Assembly: GCA_039621445.1 (NCBI GenBank)
Contig: CP154957.1
Coordinates: 4,458,504-4,522,503, forward strand
Reading direction: 5' to 3'
Length of the DNA stretch: 64,000 bases
Source of the DNA: Euglena gracilis
Taxonomy: Eukaryota > Euglenida > Euglenophyceae > Euglenales
The notes under the pieces were generated by a model that ran no database searches, was not told where the DNA came from, and saw nothing but the letters and a program-made list of their open reading frames with translations. Below are positions 21,146 through 32,345 of this stretch, one piece after another. The translations under genes and the position numbers were made by a program. The stretch's first letter is position 1; every line of letters starts with the position of its first letter.

Positions 21146-22252
21146 AAAAATTGTTCAATATTTGTTCAAAATTTGTTCAAAGTTGAGCCCTGGAAGAATT
21201 GCTCAAAATTTGTTCAAAGTTGAGCCCTGGAAGAATTGTTCAAAATTTGTTCAAAGTTGAGCCCTGGAAGAATTGTTCAAAATTTGTTCAAAGTTGAGCC
21301 CTGGAAGAATTGTTCAAAATTTGTTCAAAGTTGAGCCCTGGAAGAATTGTTCAAAATTTGTTCAAAGTTGAGCCCTGGAAGAATTGCTCAAAATTTGTTC
21401 AAAGTTGAGCCCTGGAAGAATTGTTCAAAATTTGTTCAAAGTTGAGCCCTGGAAGAATTGCTCAAAATTTGTTCAAAGTTGAGCCCTGGAAGAATTGCTC
21501 AAAATTTGTTCAAAGTTGAGCCCTGGAAGAATTGCTCAAAATTTGTTCAAAGTTGAGCCCTGGAAGAATTGTTCAAAATTTGTTCAAAGTTGAGCCCTGG
21601 AAGAATTGTTCAAAATTTGTTCAAAGTTGAGCCCTGGAAGAATTGTTCAAAATTTGTTCAAAGTTGAGCCCTGGAAGAATTGCTCAAAATTTGTTCAAAG
21701 TTGAGCCCTGGAAGAATTGTTCAAAATTTGTTCAAAGTTGAGCCCTGGAAGAATTGCTCAAAATTTGTTCAAAGTTGAGCCCTGGAAGAATTGCTCAAAA
21801 TTTGTTCAAAGTTGAGCCCTGGAAGAATTGCTCAAAATTTGTTCAAAGTTGAGCCCTGGAAGAATTGCTCAAAATTTGTTCAAAGTTGAGCCCTGGAAGA
21901 ATTGCTCAAAATTTGTTCAAAGCTGAGCCCTGGAAGAATTGCTCAAAATTTGTTCAAAGCTGAGCCCTGGAAGAATTGCTCAAAATTTGTTCAAAGTTGA
22001 GCCCTGGAAGAATTGCTCAAAATTTGTTCAAAGTTGAGCCCTGGAAGAATTGTTCAAAATTTGTTCAAAGTTGAGCCCTGGAAGAATTGCTCAAAGTTTG
22101 TTCAAAGCTGAGCCCTGGAAGAATTGTTCAAAGTTTGTTCAAAGTTGAGCCCTGGAAGAATTGTTCAAAATTTGTTCAAAGTTGAGCCCTGGAAGAATTG
22201 TTCAAAATTTGTTCAAAGTTGAGCCCTGGAAGAATTGTTCAAAAGTTGTTCA
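21146..22252. repeat. 37-bp minisatellite, about 30 copies
   Basis: The unit contains TTGTTCAAAGTTGAGCCCTG followed by GAAGAATTG and CTCAAAAT or TTCAAAAT. The period is exactly 37 bp over about 1.1 kb. The variants C/T at one site and GCTGAG for GTTGAG subdivide the array. Since 37 is not a multiple of three, no coding role is expected. Confidence 0.95.
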
Positions 22253-23298
22253 AAATTGGCCCTTGTGGGTCTTGTGGAGCTTGGGTTTTGGCCCTTTTTT
22301 TTGTTTGTTTCTGCATAAAGTCCCAATAAATTGTTGGCCCCAAATTGCTTTTTCCTCCGAACCCCCCTCCCCTGGAGTGGGGTGCCCCCTCGGTGGAGAT
22401 TTCCTGGTCTTTAAAAAAAAAACTCTGGATGCCACGTGGGGGGCCTCCTGGACCTGAAACATTGGGTGTGGCTTGCTTGGCATGCGCCTTGTGGGTGCAG
22501 TACCAAATGATCCCGGGAGAATGCACCTCCACTGCACCATTTCACTGGGCCCAAACGAAATTTAGCCGTCGACCAGTTTAGATACCCTCCCCCCCCCCAT
22601 GGAAAGTTGCCATCTGAAAAATCCGGTAGTGCAAACCCAGCTGACGATTGCCTAGGCAAGCCAGTACGAAGACTTTCGGAATTCAGCAAGTCAGCCACTT
22701 CCAACCAAGTCAAGGACGTCCGGGGGCAATCGCCCCCCACGCTCGGAGAGACACCGACCAACAAACAGCAGGACAGGTGATGCTGCCTGATTGGCACACA
22801 CGAGCAAATTAGCCGACGGTGCAGAAATTTGTCAAAATTGCCAAAAAAATTTGTGGCAAAGCCACAAAAGGAAAATTTTGACCTTTGGGGGGGGTCCTGG
22901 TACCAACCGATTTTTTGGACCCCTTGTCTTACGATCACCCCCCCCCCCGGTCAGAGGGCACCATTTTGGTCACAACCTTATGTCCAACGACCATCCCCTC
23001 CCATCGGAGGACAGAGGTCACCGGTCATTGGATATAGGGGGGGGTGAGAAAATTTACATGATAAACTGTTGTTTTTTTTTGTTAAATCAGCATTATCTCA
23101 GTGAAAAGACTTAATTTTTCAGGGCTTTTTTTGTGCTTTTTTGTGTAATTTTTTGTGCTTTTTTGTGTAATTTTTTGTTCTTTTTTGTGTCTTTTTATTT
23201 GAGCGTCGATGTTGCCCACATTCGCCCCCACCACCTGATTGTGTTTGCTGCCCCCCCCCGGGGGGGGGGGGGGGCTCCCAGCGCGGCGGTGCCCTCAG
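22253..23298. other. Intron-like sequence with TATGTCC-family blocks
   Basis: 22925-23045 holds two GTCCAACGACC or TTACGATCACC blocks with C-runs, GGTCAGAGG and GGTCATTGGATATAGGG, a further member of the palindromic G/C-tract family. A hAT-like right end (TCTTTAAAA, A-run, CTCTGG) sits near 22405 without a partner. 23120-23200 is a TTTTTTGTG-rich run. Confidence 0.45.
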
Positions 23299-23386
23299 CT
23301 GCACCTCGCACTCTGGCCCCAGGACATCCCTGGCCTGGTGCTCCTCCGGCCCAGGCCGCCTCTCCTGTACACTGTGTGGGCAGGAG
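23299..23386 (+). CDS. Candidate exon interrupted by a transposon at its 3' side
   Basis: The acceptor CCCTCAG precedes LHLALWPQDIPGLVLLRPRP and PLLYTVWAG with mostly G/C-ending codons. The reading frame runs straight into the 8-bp target duplication of a family B hAT element at 23379. The transposon therefore lies in the exon or exactly at its border. Not recognised. Confidence 0.45.
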
Positions 23387-23692
23387 CAGGCTTGTGCTTA
23401 GAAGGGTGCCTACCCCACGGGGGGGGGGGGTGCTAGGGGCAGGCACCCCATACCACCCGATCCGACCGCCGGGGGGGGGGGGGGGTAGGGTTTTGGGGAG
23501 TGCCTGCCCCTAGCAGGCACCCCCCTCCGACCCCGGCACCGAAGGCACCTGGGGCCCGGAAAAAATCCATTTTCAATGAAAATTTGTTGGGTCCCCCAGA
23601 CCCATACCCCCCCCGGGGGGTGTGCCTGCTAGGGGCAGGCACCCCATAGCACCTACCACCCTCCCCCCCCCCAGTCGGTAAGCACAAGCATG
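23387..23692. mobile_element. hAT-type non-autonomous element, family B copy 1
   Basis: 306 bp with left end CAGGCTTGTGCTTA and right end the complement of CATGCTTGTGCTTA. Perfect 8-bp target duplication GGCAGGAG (23379-23386, 23693-23700). The interior has three palindromic GTGCCTGC...GCAGGCAC blocks separated by G/C homopolymers. Confidence 0.85.
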
Positions 23693-23700
23693 GGCAGGAG

Positions 23701-25134
23701 GCTTCTTTTTAACTCGGAGAACCTCAAGGCAGTCCCTGGCTGGAGACCTGAGTGTGGATTTCAGCGGAATTTTGGAAAATTTTGGAAATCGGAATCAGAG
23801 AAATTTTGGAAAATTTTGGAGAGCGTTGGACGGCCGATTTTGCCCCCCCCCCCAGGGGGTCCCACTTTGGGCCGGGTGGGGGGGGATCCCCCCAATGTCT
23901 TCCATAATGTCCAAGCAATTGTCACCCCCATGAGCCTCCGAAAGTGAAATTGAAGGTAGTGCCCAAATAGGTACACGCCCCTGTCTGAAATTGCGGTCCG
24001 AAAAATGCGGTCCACACCCCATCATTTAACTGTGCACTTAGTGGGGGGTTACCTGGTTTAAATCTTTTTTAATTCAACGCCCCCAAAAGCCTGGGGGCAG
24101 GGTTCGATATGAGGAGGGTGTATGGGGGTTTAGGTCGGGACGGTGTCCCCCCACCCCACCCTCCAGGACTGGAGGGGGTCCGGATTATGTTTGGGTGGTA
24201 TTTCAAGACCCTTAAGGAGGCCTTTGGGGGGGATCAAACTTGCTGGTGGCGCCCACAAACTTTGGAGGCCTTTAAATGTAATCTCCCCCCTCAAAAAATA
24301 AGATATTGGTCTTATTTTTGGGTCCCTTGCTGGAAACCTCCAGGGGGGGGTGTTATTTTTGGGGTGGTCTTATTCTTGCCATTTTTTTCCTTGACCGACC
24401 CATGCCCAAAAAAATAATTGCCAAAAGCATTAAAAAATTTCCTTCGGTGCTTCGCGCCATGTGTGAATTGGTGTAAGTTGACATTTAACATGTTTTTGCA
24501 CATCAAAAATCTGAAATTTTTTGAAATTTCATCATTTTAGTGTGTGTAACTGGTTTTGGGGGGTTTAGTCAAATACCAATTACATCCCAAATTTGGGTGT
24601 GTACCTCTTTTACCCCCCCCCCAAAAAAAATGTGCTATTGTTGTCCAAAATAGAGGAATTCTGCTGGAAAATTGTGATATCCTCCCAAAATGATTCTGCT
24701 TTTTCTTAAATGACACCATTATTTTTTTGTCAGAGGGACAAAAAAGCTTTTTTTTGGCATACGGATATGAAAATTTTGGGGACAATACAGATATTATCGT
24801 TATACGAACCCTCTCCCCAAATATGAAGCCCCCCCAGGCGTTTGGTTTTGCCACCCAAATGTAAAGCCGCCCCCCCCCCCAAATGTGAAGGATGTTTTTT
24901 TTTCCTGGATTAAAATGTACGTTGTGCCATGGATTGGGGAATCACAACAGTGATGGGCAGAAAGTGAAGGATTCCCATAAGGCCCTTACCTCTCAGGAGG
25001 GCGGACCCGCCAAGGGGGGGCCACAAGACACACCCATTGGGGGGGGGGATTCCCAGAAGCCCATTTTTCCTCCCTTTGGTTATTTCTTAGAACTTAGTAC
25101 GATGGGGTTTTGGGCTTCAGATGTACCTTAAAAA
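23701..25134. other. No gene seen; G/C-tract rich
   Basis: Homopolymers near 23845, 24605 and 24870, a GCAGGGTTCGATATGAGG motif at about 24098, and T-runs. Several 60-107 residue frames lack codon bias. Nothing further is supported. Confidence 0.4.
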
Positions 25135-25814
25135 CTTAGGCGGCCTAATTCGCACTTAAGCTTTTTTCTTTTTATTTGCGCATTTGCGCAAATTTACGAT
25201 TTTTTTGATTCTGCTTTGTTTCGGCTGTGAAGGTCAGGGGGGGTTGAAAACACGTGAACAAGAGAGTGCAAAAAATGAGCAAAATTCTGATTTTGGCTGT
25301 GAGACCCCCGGCACTTTGGCCAAAAATGGTGTTTTTAGGGGGTACCAAAATGGACTTTATACGTCGAAACCCCCGGGACCTTGCCAGCCCACAGGGAAAA
25401 AAACGCAAAAAAGCACCATAGGAACGGGACCTTTCCTGCCCTTGTTGCTCTTTTCGGCTGTGTCCCCGGGTGTGTCCGAGCTGCCGGCGGTGTGAGTCAT
25501 GGGTGTTTGCCGGACTGCGTTGCTTGCGGCGCCTTGGTGTGGTGTTTTTGGGCTGTTTGTTAAAGCGCGGGGAGGAGGTGCCGGGGGGTGTGGGTGTGGT
25601 GTGACCAAGCCGGCGACAAGGACACAGGGGAAGGAGGGTAAGCGTGGGGTGTTGGTCAAGGGAAGCGCAGGGGGGATGAAATGGGGTCCGCAGGGAATGA
25701 AGGGAATAAAGGGGACGTGTGTCTCCCACCCGGCTTGTACCTGGGATGCGCAGAACCAGTTGTGTGGCAAAGAACCCAGCAGAAGAAGCCCAGCACAGGA
25801 AGGACAAAATTGTG

Positions 25815-27740
25815 TTTATGCGCGCAAATGCGCGCACCAACATGTTAATGTTGATGCGCGCAATTGCGCGCATCAACACAATTTTGTCCTTCTGGGATTG
25901 GGCTTTGGCACCCATGAACTGACGCCGTTGAAAAACTGCGTGACATAGAGGCCCTGACGGTACAGACTGACGGGCCATCCAGTTGGTGAGTTTGTCACAC
26001 TGTTTGTCAACGGCGCAAGCTTATGGGCGCAAATGCGCGCACAAACAAAAATTATGTTTTATGCGCGCATTTGCGCAAATGCACGCACCAACATGTTTAT
26101 GTTGGTGCGCGCATTTGCGCCCATAAACACAAATAAGAACGGTGTGACGGAAACACAACCGTCAAACACCAGCAGCAGATGTGGTTCATTTGCGCATTTG
26201 CATGCATCACGTTTTTTGTGGGCTCAAATGCGCAAATAAACTGTATGAAGAAACTGCACAATTTACTATGTTTATTTGCGCATTTGCGCCCACAAACAAC
26301 GTGATGCGCGCAAATGCGCAAATAAACAACTAATGGAGGAGTAGAAAACGATTGCATTTGGCCCTCTTACTGCTACCCTTAGTGGCTTCTGAATGGGTTG
26401 AAAGCAAATGGCCACACCGTCCCCTCTGGCATATGGTGTTATTGTGCCGTTTTTTTACCATTGGCAGGTCCCACAAAAGATGGAGACATAGGATCTCTTG
26501 AAGGTGGTTGCATAGCCACCCAGTAAACGGTATACGTCCACCGGCCCCAATTTTTAGGTCCCAAGGGCCCTGCCGCTGGCCTGCGGCCTGGGCTCCGCTG
26601 CTAAGCCCCATCAGCTGCTGATGCTTCAGCACCCAACAGGCCAGCATTCACTTCCCCGGTGCAACAACACCCACCACAGCGACCGCGTTATACCCCGCAA
26701 CCAGGGTGTAAGACTGGGGGTATGACGTGGTGCCAGTGCATGGCAACCGGCATCCGAAGAGAGGTACCCTCAAGCACCCGTTCCTTTGGATGCAAGGAAG
26801 TGTTGAACCTTTACCCCTGCATTGGGTGCATCAAAGCGGTGGGACCCACTCCCCCCAAATTATGCACAAAAAACGGTGTTTTTTTACGTTTTTCAAGGGG
26901 AAAATGGCAAAAAAAACCATAAAACGGACTCCGGCCCGACACATCCCGGGTATTTCAGGTGCCAAATTTTGTCTTCTTGTAACGCAGTCCTGTTGCAGAA
27001 AAGGTGTCCAACAGTCACAGGTCGTTTGCATGTCATATTCATGATGTTTAACTGCCAAACGGATGACGCCAAAACAACAGGTCGTGTGGGCCGGGTAACA
27101 GCAGTGCAAATGTACACACATAAGGCAGGCAAATTTTGGCCAGTCACATGCCGTGTTCCAGTGAACACTCGACACCACCTCTCACCACAAATTTCATCAG
27201 CATGTAATTGTGGTGCAAACCATTGGTTGGTGTGAGGAGTTGCGTTCGCCACCAGCTGTCACGGAGGAGATGGTATCGCACAACTGATGTGTGTTGATGC
27301 GCGCATTTGCGCAAATAAACACAACCTTGTTTGTGTGCTCTAAGGCTCCTGCAAACACATCATTTTGAAGCGGTGTATAAAATGTTTGTGCGCGCATTTG
27401 CGCAAATGCGCGCACAAACATAATTGTGTTTATTTGCGCAACTGCGCGCACCAACACGTCCATCACGTTTTTAAACCTCGTAGGGTCATGGTCCTCATTG
27501 GTGTCTTTTAACATGGAAAGTAAAAGTACATGTTGGTTGGCGCATTTGCGCAAGTAAACATAAACGTGTTGGTGCGCGCATTTGCGCAAATGCGCACACC
27601 AAAATATTTGTTTGTGCGCGCATTTGCGCCCACCAACACATCATTTTAACATCATCGGTTTACGTTTCATTTGCGCAAATGCACCCATAAATACAATTGT
27701 TTTTATTTGCGCAATTGCGCGCACAAACACACATCAATTG
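25815..27740. repeat. Clustered GCGCAAATGCGC palindromes inside the 3.0-kb element
   Basis: Clusters at about 25815-25885, 26028-26130, 26180-26340, 27290-27440 and 27540-27740 each contain paired, inverted copies of TGCGCGCATTTGCGC. Spacers resemble CACCAACATGTT and CAAATAAACAC. Each cluster can form a strong hairpin. Confidence 0.8.
27041..27235 (+). CDS. Small open frame inside the 3.0-kb element
   Basis: The frame reads MMFNCQTDDAKTTGRVGRVT and ends SSACNCGANHWLV before a stop. A CxC...H ending recalls zinc-binding tails of some transposases (SWIM type), but the match is too short to assign. It may be a transposase relic or chance. Confidence 0.2.
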   Translation: MMFNCQTDDAKTTGRVGRVTAVQMYTHKAGKFWPVTCRVPVNTRHHLSPQISSACNCGANHWLV

Positions 27741-28127
27741 CGTGACGGCTGCCTCGCGTAGTCTGTGTGTCTGTGGTGGTGTGATCTAATAAGACCCCGT
27801 GTGTTCTTACTGGTGGCGGCAGTGTCCAAGCCAGTTCAGCCAGCACGTCCGCACCGTTTCCAAGTGTCGTCACAAGGGGTGTGCCTCTCTCCCGTTTGAT
27901 GTACGACAGCATCAGTCTCACCCCCAGCCCTATTAACGTCACCTGGTAAGCAGCATGCACACCAGACCACTGGGAGTTAATCCCCTCCAATAGATGGGAG
28001 TAACGGTTCTTAAATCGTGTTCTGGGTGTCAGGGTACAGGGTCCCAGAGGTTACAAAAAAATGGTACATTTGCGCAATTGCGCGCATCCAAAGGAAAAAA
28101 GCTTAAGTGCGAATTCGGCCGCCTAAG

Positions 28128-28642
28128 AAAAACCCCATCAACCTCCATTTCTCCATCACTTTTTTTTAAATTTTTGTTTTTGACTCGATCCATACCTAAA
28201 CGCAACCCGCCCTCCCATCGCCACTCCCTCAGGCAGGCTTCGATATAAGGGCAAGTGCAAGTCCGGACCCCCCCCCCTCCGGCCCAGCAGGGAGGGGTGG
28301 GGGACCCCCCCTTCAAACAGTGGCGCAGTCTGGGTGACCAATTTGTAGCCTGGTGCCAAGCGCCGGGGGCCGAAGCGCCAGGCTGAAAAAAATTCGACCA
28401 TCCAAAATGGCCAAAAGTGCCATTTGGGCACTTTTTGGCAAAAAAAGTCAAAATTTTGACCTTTTGGGGGACCCAGGTACCCTGCGAGGTCGATCTGGAC
28501 CCCCTTGGCAGGCGGGGGGGATTTACATTTGGAGGGGGTCATTAATATAGCATTCGTCATATCAGAGCTATTTACTGACCATTTCCCGGGTGGCAGCTTT
28601 TGGGGAAGATTTGTGCGTTTGGTAGGGTCCGGCGGAAGGCAG
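28128..28642. other. Intron-like sequence with a TTCGATATAAGGGCA motif element
   Basis: 28225-28500 begins CAGGCTTCGATATAAGGGCA and continues through G/C tracts and a GGCCAAAAGTGCC inverted repeat. Related starts occur at 14708 (inverted), 24098 and 52424. Confidence 0.4.
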
Positions 28643-28781
28643 GTTCGCCTGCCCAAGGCCCTGGGGGACGTCGCGCTGGCCGTCGGGGCGCCGGGGCGGG
28701 TGCAGTACTGCGGCACAACGCCGTTCCAGCTGCAGTTCGGCCCCGCGCCGGACACCCGAGCCCCGGCCGACGGCGGCCTCG
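28643..28781 (+). CDS. Candidate exon, unknown protein
   Basis: The acceptor GGCAG is followed by [40 protein letters not shown] and PADGGLG, with nearly all codons ending in G or C. The donor GTGTGC follows CTCG. The sequence looks like an alternating beta-strand segment. Not recognised. It is the last and one of the best exon islands of the plus-strand series. Confidence 0.6.
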
Positions 28782-28976
28782 GTGTGCCGGGCCAGGAGCC
28801 TGGCGGACGGGCCCTGTGGCGCGGGGGGGGGGGGGGGGGGGCGTCGGTGTCCAGTGGTTGGTCCGACCACACAGAAAGACCCAAGGGTTGAGGCCGTGGC
28901 TGGGAAGAAAACGTCGACTGGACGGGTTTCATTTGCGAGACAAAAAGTTGAACGCAACACAAGTGCGATTGCTGCC

Positions 28977-28977
<1 letters not shown>

Positions 28978-29030
<53 letters not shown>
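28978..29030. repeat. (CA)n microsatellite
   Basis: About 25 CA dinucleotides followed by CACGCACGTACG. Confidence 0.95.
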
Positions 29031-29223
29031 CACGCACGCACGTACGCGCGCACGCAAACACAAACATTCAGCGCCAATGCGGGGACAAACAACCCAGGTA
29101 GGAGATGGTCAACCCCCACCACCAGACCTTCCAAGTCACAGCATTTCTGTGCCATGCATCATTCCATGTCAACAGCGTACTATTGGGGTATCATTCAAAG
29201 TCATATTTTTATTATATATATAC

Positions 29224-29640
29224 ATATACATGGATGGATGGAAGGATGGATGGATGGATGGATGGATGGATGGATGGATGGATGGATGGATGTATGATTG
29301 TATGTATGTATGTATGTATGTATGTATGTTATGTAGGATGTATGTCCCATGTCAACCCCCTTGTTCACGACCCACCACCCCCACCCCCCCCCGATCCAGA
29401 TGCGTATCTTTTTTTCCAGTGATCTTTATTGTTTTCCAGACTGTCGCGTTTTCCCCGTATGGTATGTAGTATGTACCGCCTCAGCCTTTTTCTTAAATGT
29501 ATGTATGTATGTATGTATGTATGTATGTATGTATGTATGTATGTATGTATGTATGTATGTATGTATGTATGTATGTATTTTTGTATGTATGGATGGATGG
29601 ATGGATGGATGGATGGATGGATGGATGGATGTAGTATATA
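29224..29640. repeat. (GGAT)n and (TGTA)n microsatellites
   Basis: GGAT tetramers at 29229-29292, TGTA at 29300-29327 and 29498-29578, and GGAT again at 29586-29630. They flank the left side of the palindrome. Confidence 0.95.
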
Positions 29641-29750
29641 TTTTTGGGGCCTTTTTTTTTTTTTTTGGCCATGTGTGGGCCATTTTTGGGCCCACTTTTT
29701 GGCACTTTTTTTGGCCACACGGGGCTGCAATTTGGCAAAAAGTTAGGAGA

Positions 29751-30608
29751 AAAACATACCCCCCCCACTTTTTTTTTCAGTTTTTGTGGCAGCCATAACT
29801 TCGGCTGTGCACCATGTTGAGGTCTCGGACATACTCCATATTGTTGCCTGTGAAATACCCATCCAAAAATGTCTCTGTGCATTTTCCTCGATTCCCCCTC
29901 CACCCCGAGTTATGGGCCCCTCAAAAGTGCTCCGCACACGACAAGCGAAAATTTTTGAAAAACATGGATTTTGGGCCGGGTTGGAATAATAAACAGCTCA
30001 CCACTCGGGAACCCTAAGGAGTTGGGCTCTGGAACTTGGTGGGTCGGATTGGCCATGAAATAGGCTTCAAAAAATATCTACATCAAAATTTGCCATCTCG
30101 ACACCCAGAAAAAGTTATTTTATGGTTTTTGGGGCCAGCTCCAAAAAATTTTAGCCCTTTTTGTGTGGGAAAACCTAAAAAATGTGTGTTTCCCACACAA
30201 AAAGGGCTAAATTTTTTTGGAGCTGGCCCCAAAAACCATAAAATAACTTTTTCTGGGTGTCGAGATGGCAAATTTTGATGTAGATATTTTTTGAAGCCTA
30301 TTTCATGGCCAATCCGACCCACCAAGTTCCAGAGCCCAACTCCTTAGGGTTCCCGAGTGGTGAGCTGTTTATTATTCCAACCCGGCCCAAAATCCATGTT
30401 TTTCAAAAATTTTCGCTTGTCGTGTGCGGAGCACTTTTGAGGGGCCCATAACTCGGGGTGGAAGGGGAATCGAGGAAAATGCACAGAGACATTTTTGGAT
30501 GGGTATTTCACAGGCAACAATATGGAGTATGTCCGAGACCTCAACATGGTGCACAGCCGAAGTTATGGCTGCCACAAAAACTGAAAAAAAGGGGGGGGTA
30601 TGTTTTTT
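29751..30608. mobile_element. 858-bp near-perfect palindrome (foldback element)
   Basis: Two arms of about 420 bp are almost identical inverted copies around a 20-base loop near 30180. Outer ends read AAAACATACCCCCCC on both sides. A partial right-end copy (a G-run, then TATGTTTTTT) repeats at 30617-30633. It sits between two TGTA/GGAT microsatellites. Reading frames on the two arms mirror each other and are not genes. It behaves like a MITE foldback; class unknown. Confidence 0.85.
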
Positions 30609-30645
30609 GTGCCGTCAGGGGGGGTATGTTTTTTGTGTTGGCAAC

Positions 30646-30910
30646 CTGTATGTATGTATGTATGTATGTATGTATGTATGTATGTATGTATGAATTTATG
30701 TATGTATGTATGTTTTATGTATGTATGTATGTATGTATGTATGTATGTATGTATGTATGTATGTATGTATGTATGTATGTATGTATGTATGTATGTATGT
30801 ATGTATGTATGTATGTATGTATGTATGTATGTATGTATGTATGTATGTATGTATGTATGTATGTATGTATGTATGTATGTATGTATGTATGTATGTATGT
30901 ATGTGTGTGT
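30646..30910. repeat. (TGTA)n microsatellite
   Basis: About 60 TGTA tetramers with two interruptions, directly right of the palindrome. Confidence 0.95.
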
Positions 30911-30924
30911 GTACACATTAAGTG

Positions 30925-31257
30925 CTGTTCCTCCAACCCGGCATGTTCTTTGGAGGGATGGTTTTGGCATTCTCTCACAGTTCTAAGAATATGGCCGCCA
31001 GATTCGCGCTCCTTGTTGTGGGGTTTAACATATGTGCCAACAGACATCCAAGCATCAAGTGCCACAAAGGCTGCACACGTGCATGGCCGCCTGCCTGTCA
31101 CAATTTGCAGTGCCAAACATTGTGCCTCAGCAGCGTTTGCGCGCAACAGCCGCTGAGAAACAGCACCCCCGGATTTAGACGACTCATCTGTCGACGATGG
31201 TTCAAGGGGGGTCTCATCCTGAGGCATGCCCCGTGCCGGGCCTCTGTTGCCAACCAC
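30925..31257 (-). CDS. Hypothetical minus-strand frame
   Basis: Outside the microsatellite, the minus frame reads LLRANAAEAQCLALQIVTGR, CTCAAFVALDAWMSVGTYVK and SGGHILRTVRECQNHPSKEH, about 110 residues with protein-like composition. There is no known domain and no splice evidence. It may be a fragment of an unknown transposon protein. Confidence 0.25.
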
Positions 31258-31315
31258 AGCTTTGCCCGTAGTGTGCGGCAGACCTCCAACCAGGGCTGAA
31301 CAGGAATCCCCAAAC

Positions 31316-31472
31316 CAGGGGGTTTTTTTAGTCGTGGACCGGGATATACTTTTCGGCGCCGAAAAAGTGCTATTTTTAGCACTTTTCGCGATTTTCGGCT
31401 TTTTTTTGTGGGTCCCCCGGGACCCCCCCCCCTGGGGGGGACCCCCTCCCCGGTCTTAAAAAAAACCCCCTG
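31316..31472. mobile_element. hAT-type non-autonomous element, family A short copy
   Basis: 157 bp with termini CAGGGGGTTTTTTTAG and the complement of CAGGGGGTTTTTTTTAAGACC. Perfect 8-bp target duplication CCCCAAAC (31308-31315, 31473-31480). Same internal GGCGCC and GCTATTTTTAGCACTTTTCG core as the 8.2-kb copy. Confidence 0.9.
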
Positions 31473-31721
31473 CCCCAAACCCTGGGCACCAATTTCGAGG
31501 TCAAAATCGAGGCAGGATTTTTTTTAAAGTGGACCTCCGGGGGGTGAGGCATGGCGTATGGGTTCGCTGAACTCCCTCCTCCTTGGCAGGGGGTCGAGCT
31601 GACTGGATACCTGCCAGTGGCAGTGTTTTGCTTCTTTTGGCCCATTTTCAGCACGAAGCGCCAAGAAAACCTTGACCCCAAAATATGACCCTCAAGGACC
31701 CTTCCCGGACACCTCCCCAGG

Positions 31722-31875
31722 GTGAACACATTTAACAGAGAACACATGACGTTGCCTCAACAGACAAGAAGCCGCAGTCCACCTGAGGTCCCCCCTGGTG
31801 GATGGGGCACCCCCTCTCTCCTTCAGTCTTCAAAACCGACACAGAGGCAGAAATGCCTTTTGCATGGTGGTGGTG

Positions 31876-31928
<53 letters not shown>

Positions 31929-32021
31929 GGGTGGGGTGGTCTTCCCATCCACAGCCCTGCCTTTGACATTATCCTGAGCAACGTCAGCGAGGATGGTGAA
32001 GTGGCGGAAGAGTATACTTAA
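31722..32021 (+). CDS. Open frame with Gly-Arg repeat
   Basis: A GGTCGT hexanucleotide run (31866-31928) encodes about ten GR pairs. The frame then reads GGLPIHSPAFDIILSNVSED and GEVAEEYT before a stop. This could be an RGG-like C-terminus of a real protein or a microsatellite in an open frame. No other domain. Confidence 0.25.
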
Positions 32022-32079
32022 TATCCCAGCCATGCATTCACTGGACTGTGTGACCCCTCCCCCTGGGGGAGGTTTCGAG

Positions 32080-32345
32080 AGTGGTGGGTTGGTGGGTGGG
32101 TGAGTGAGTGGGGTGGGTGGGTGGGGGCGGGCTCGGGAGGGGGGGGGGGGTGAAGGCACCTGGGTTAGTCCAGGCCAGATTTTTTAATAATAATAATTTT
32201 ATTTTAAATTTAATTTAATTTAATAATAATTAAATTTAATTTAATTTAATAATTTTACTTTACTTTAATTTAATTTAATTTAATAATAATGATTTTTTTA
32301 AGGGGTTTCAGCCAGACAGGGTGGTGTCGAGGGGGGGGGGGGCGT
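32080..32345. repeat. (GGGT)n-like and TTTAATTTAA-rich tracts
   Basis: A GTGGGTGGGT-rich run at 32085-32130 is followed by about 120 bp of TTTAATTTAA/AATAATAAT repeats at 32185-32300. Confidence 0.7.

Larger units (their letters stand above)
25135..28127. mobile_element. 3.0-kb element with 34-bp terminal inverted repeats and GCGC palindrome arrays
   Basis: The left terminus starts CTTAGGCGGCC, continues AATTCGCACTTAAG and a T-run. The right terminus (28094-28127) is its inverted complement with one mismatch in 34. Inside, more than ten clusters of GCGCGCATTTGCGCAAATGC-type palindromes alternate with GTTGGTG or GTTTATT spacers. Flanks share AAAAA, a possible 5-bp duplication but low complexity. 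Only fragmentary frames lie inside. DNA transposon class undetermined. Confidence 0.75.

Noticed and set aside
21146-22252. Possible CRISPR array (regular 37-bp repeats)
   Set aside because: Units are contiguous with no unique spacers, and the context is eukaryotic. It is a minisatellite.
25172-25978. 268-residue minus frame in the 3.0-kb element as a transposase
   Set aside because: No catalytic motif, low-complexity proline/arginine composition, and it runs through the palindrome cluster.
28505-29469. Extended frames through the (CA)n and (GGAT)n runs downstream of the 28.6-kb exon
   Set aside because: Codon bias stops at about 28781, and the rest is microsatellite translation.
30036-30325. 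Two 80-residue frames MVGRIGHEIGFKKYLHQNLP on opposite strands
   Set aside because: They are mirror images produced by the palindrome, not independent genes.
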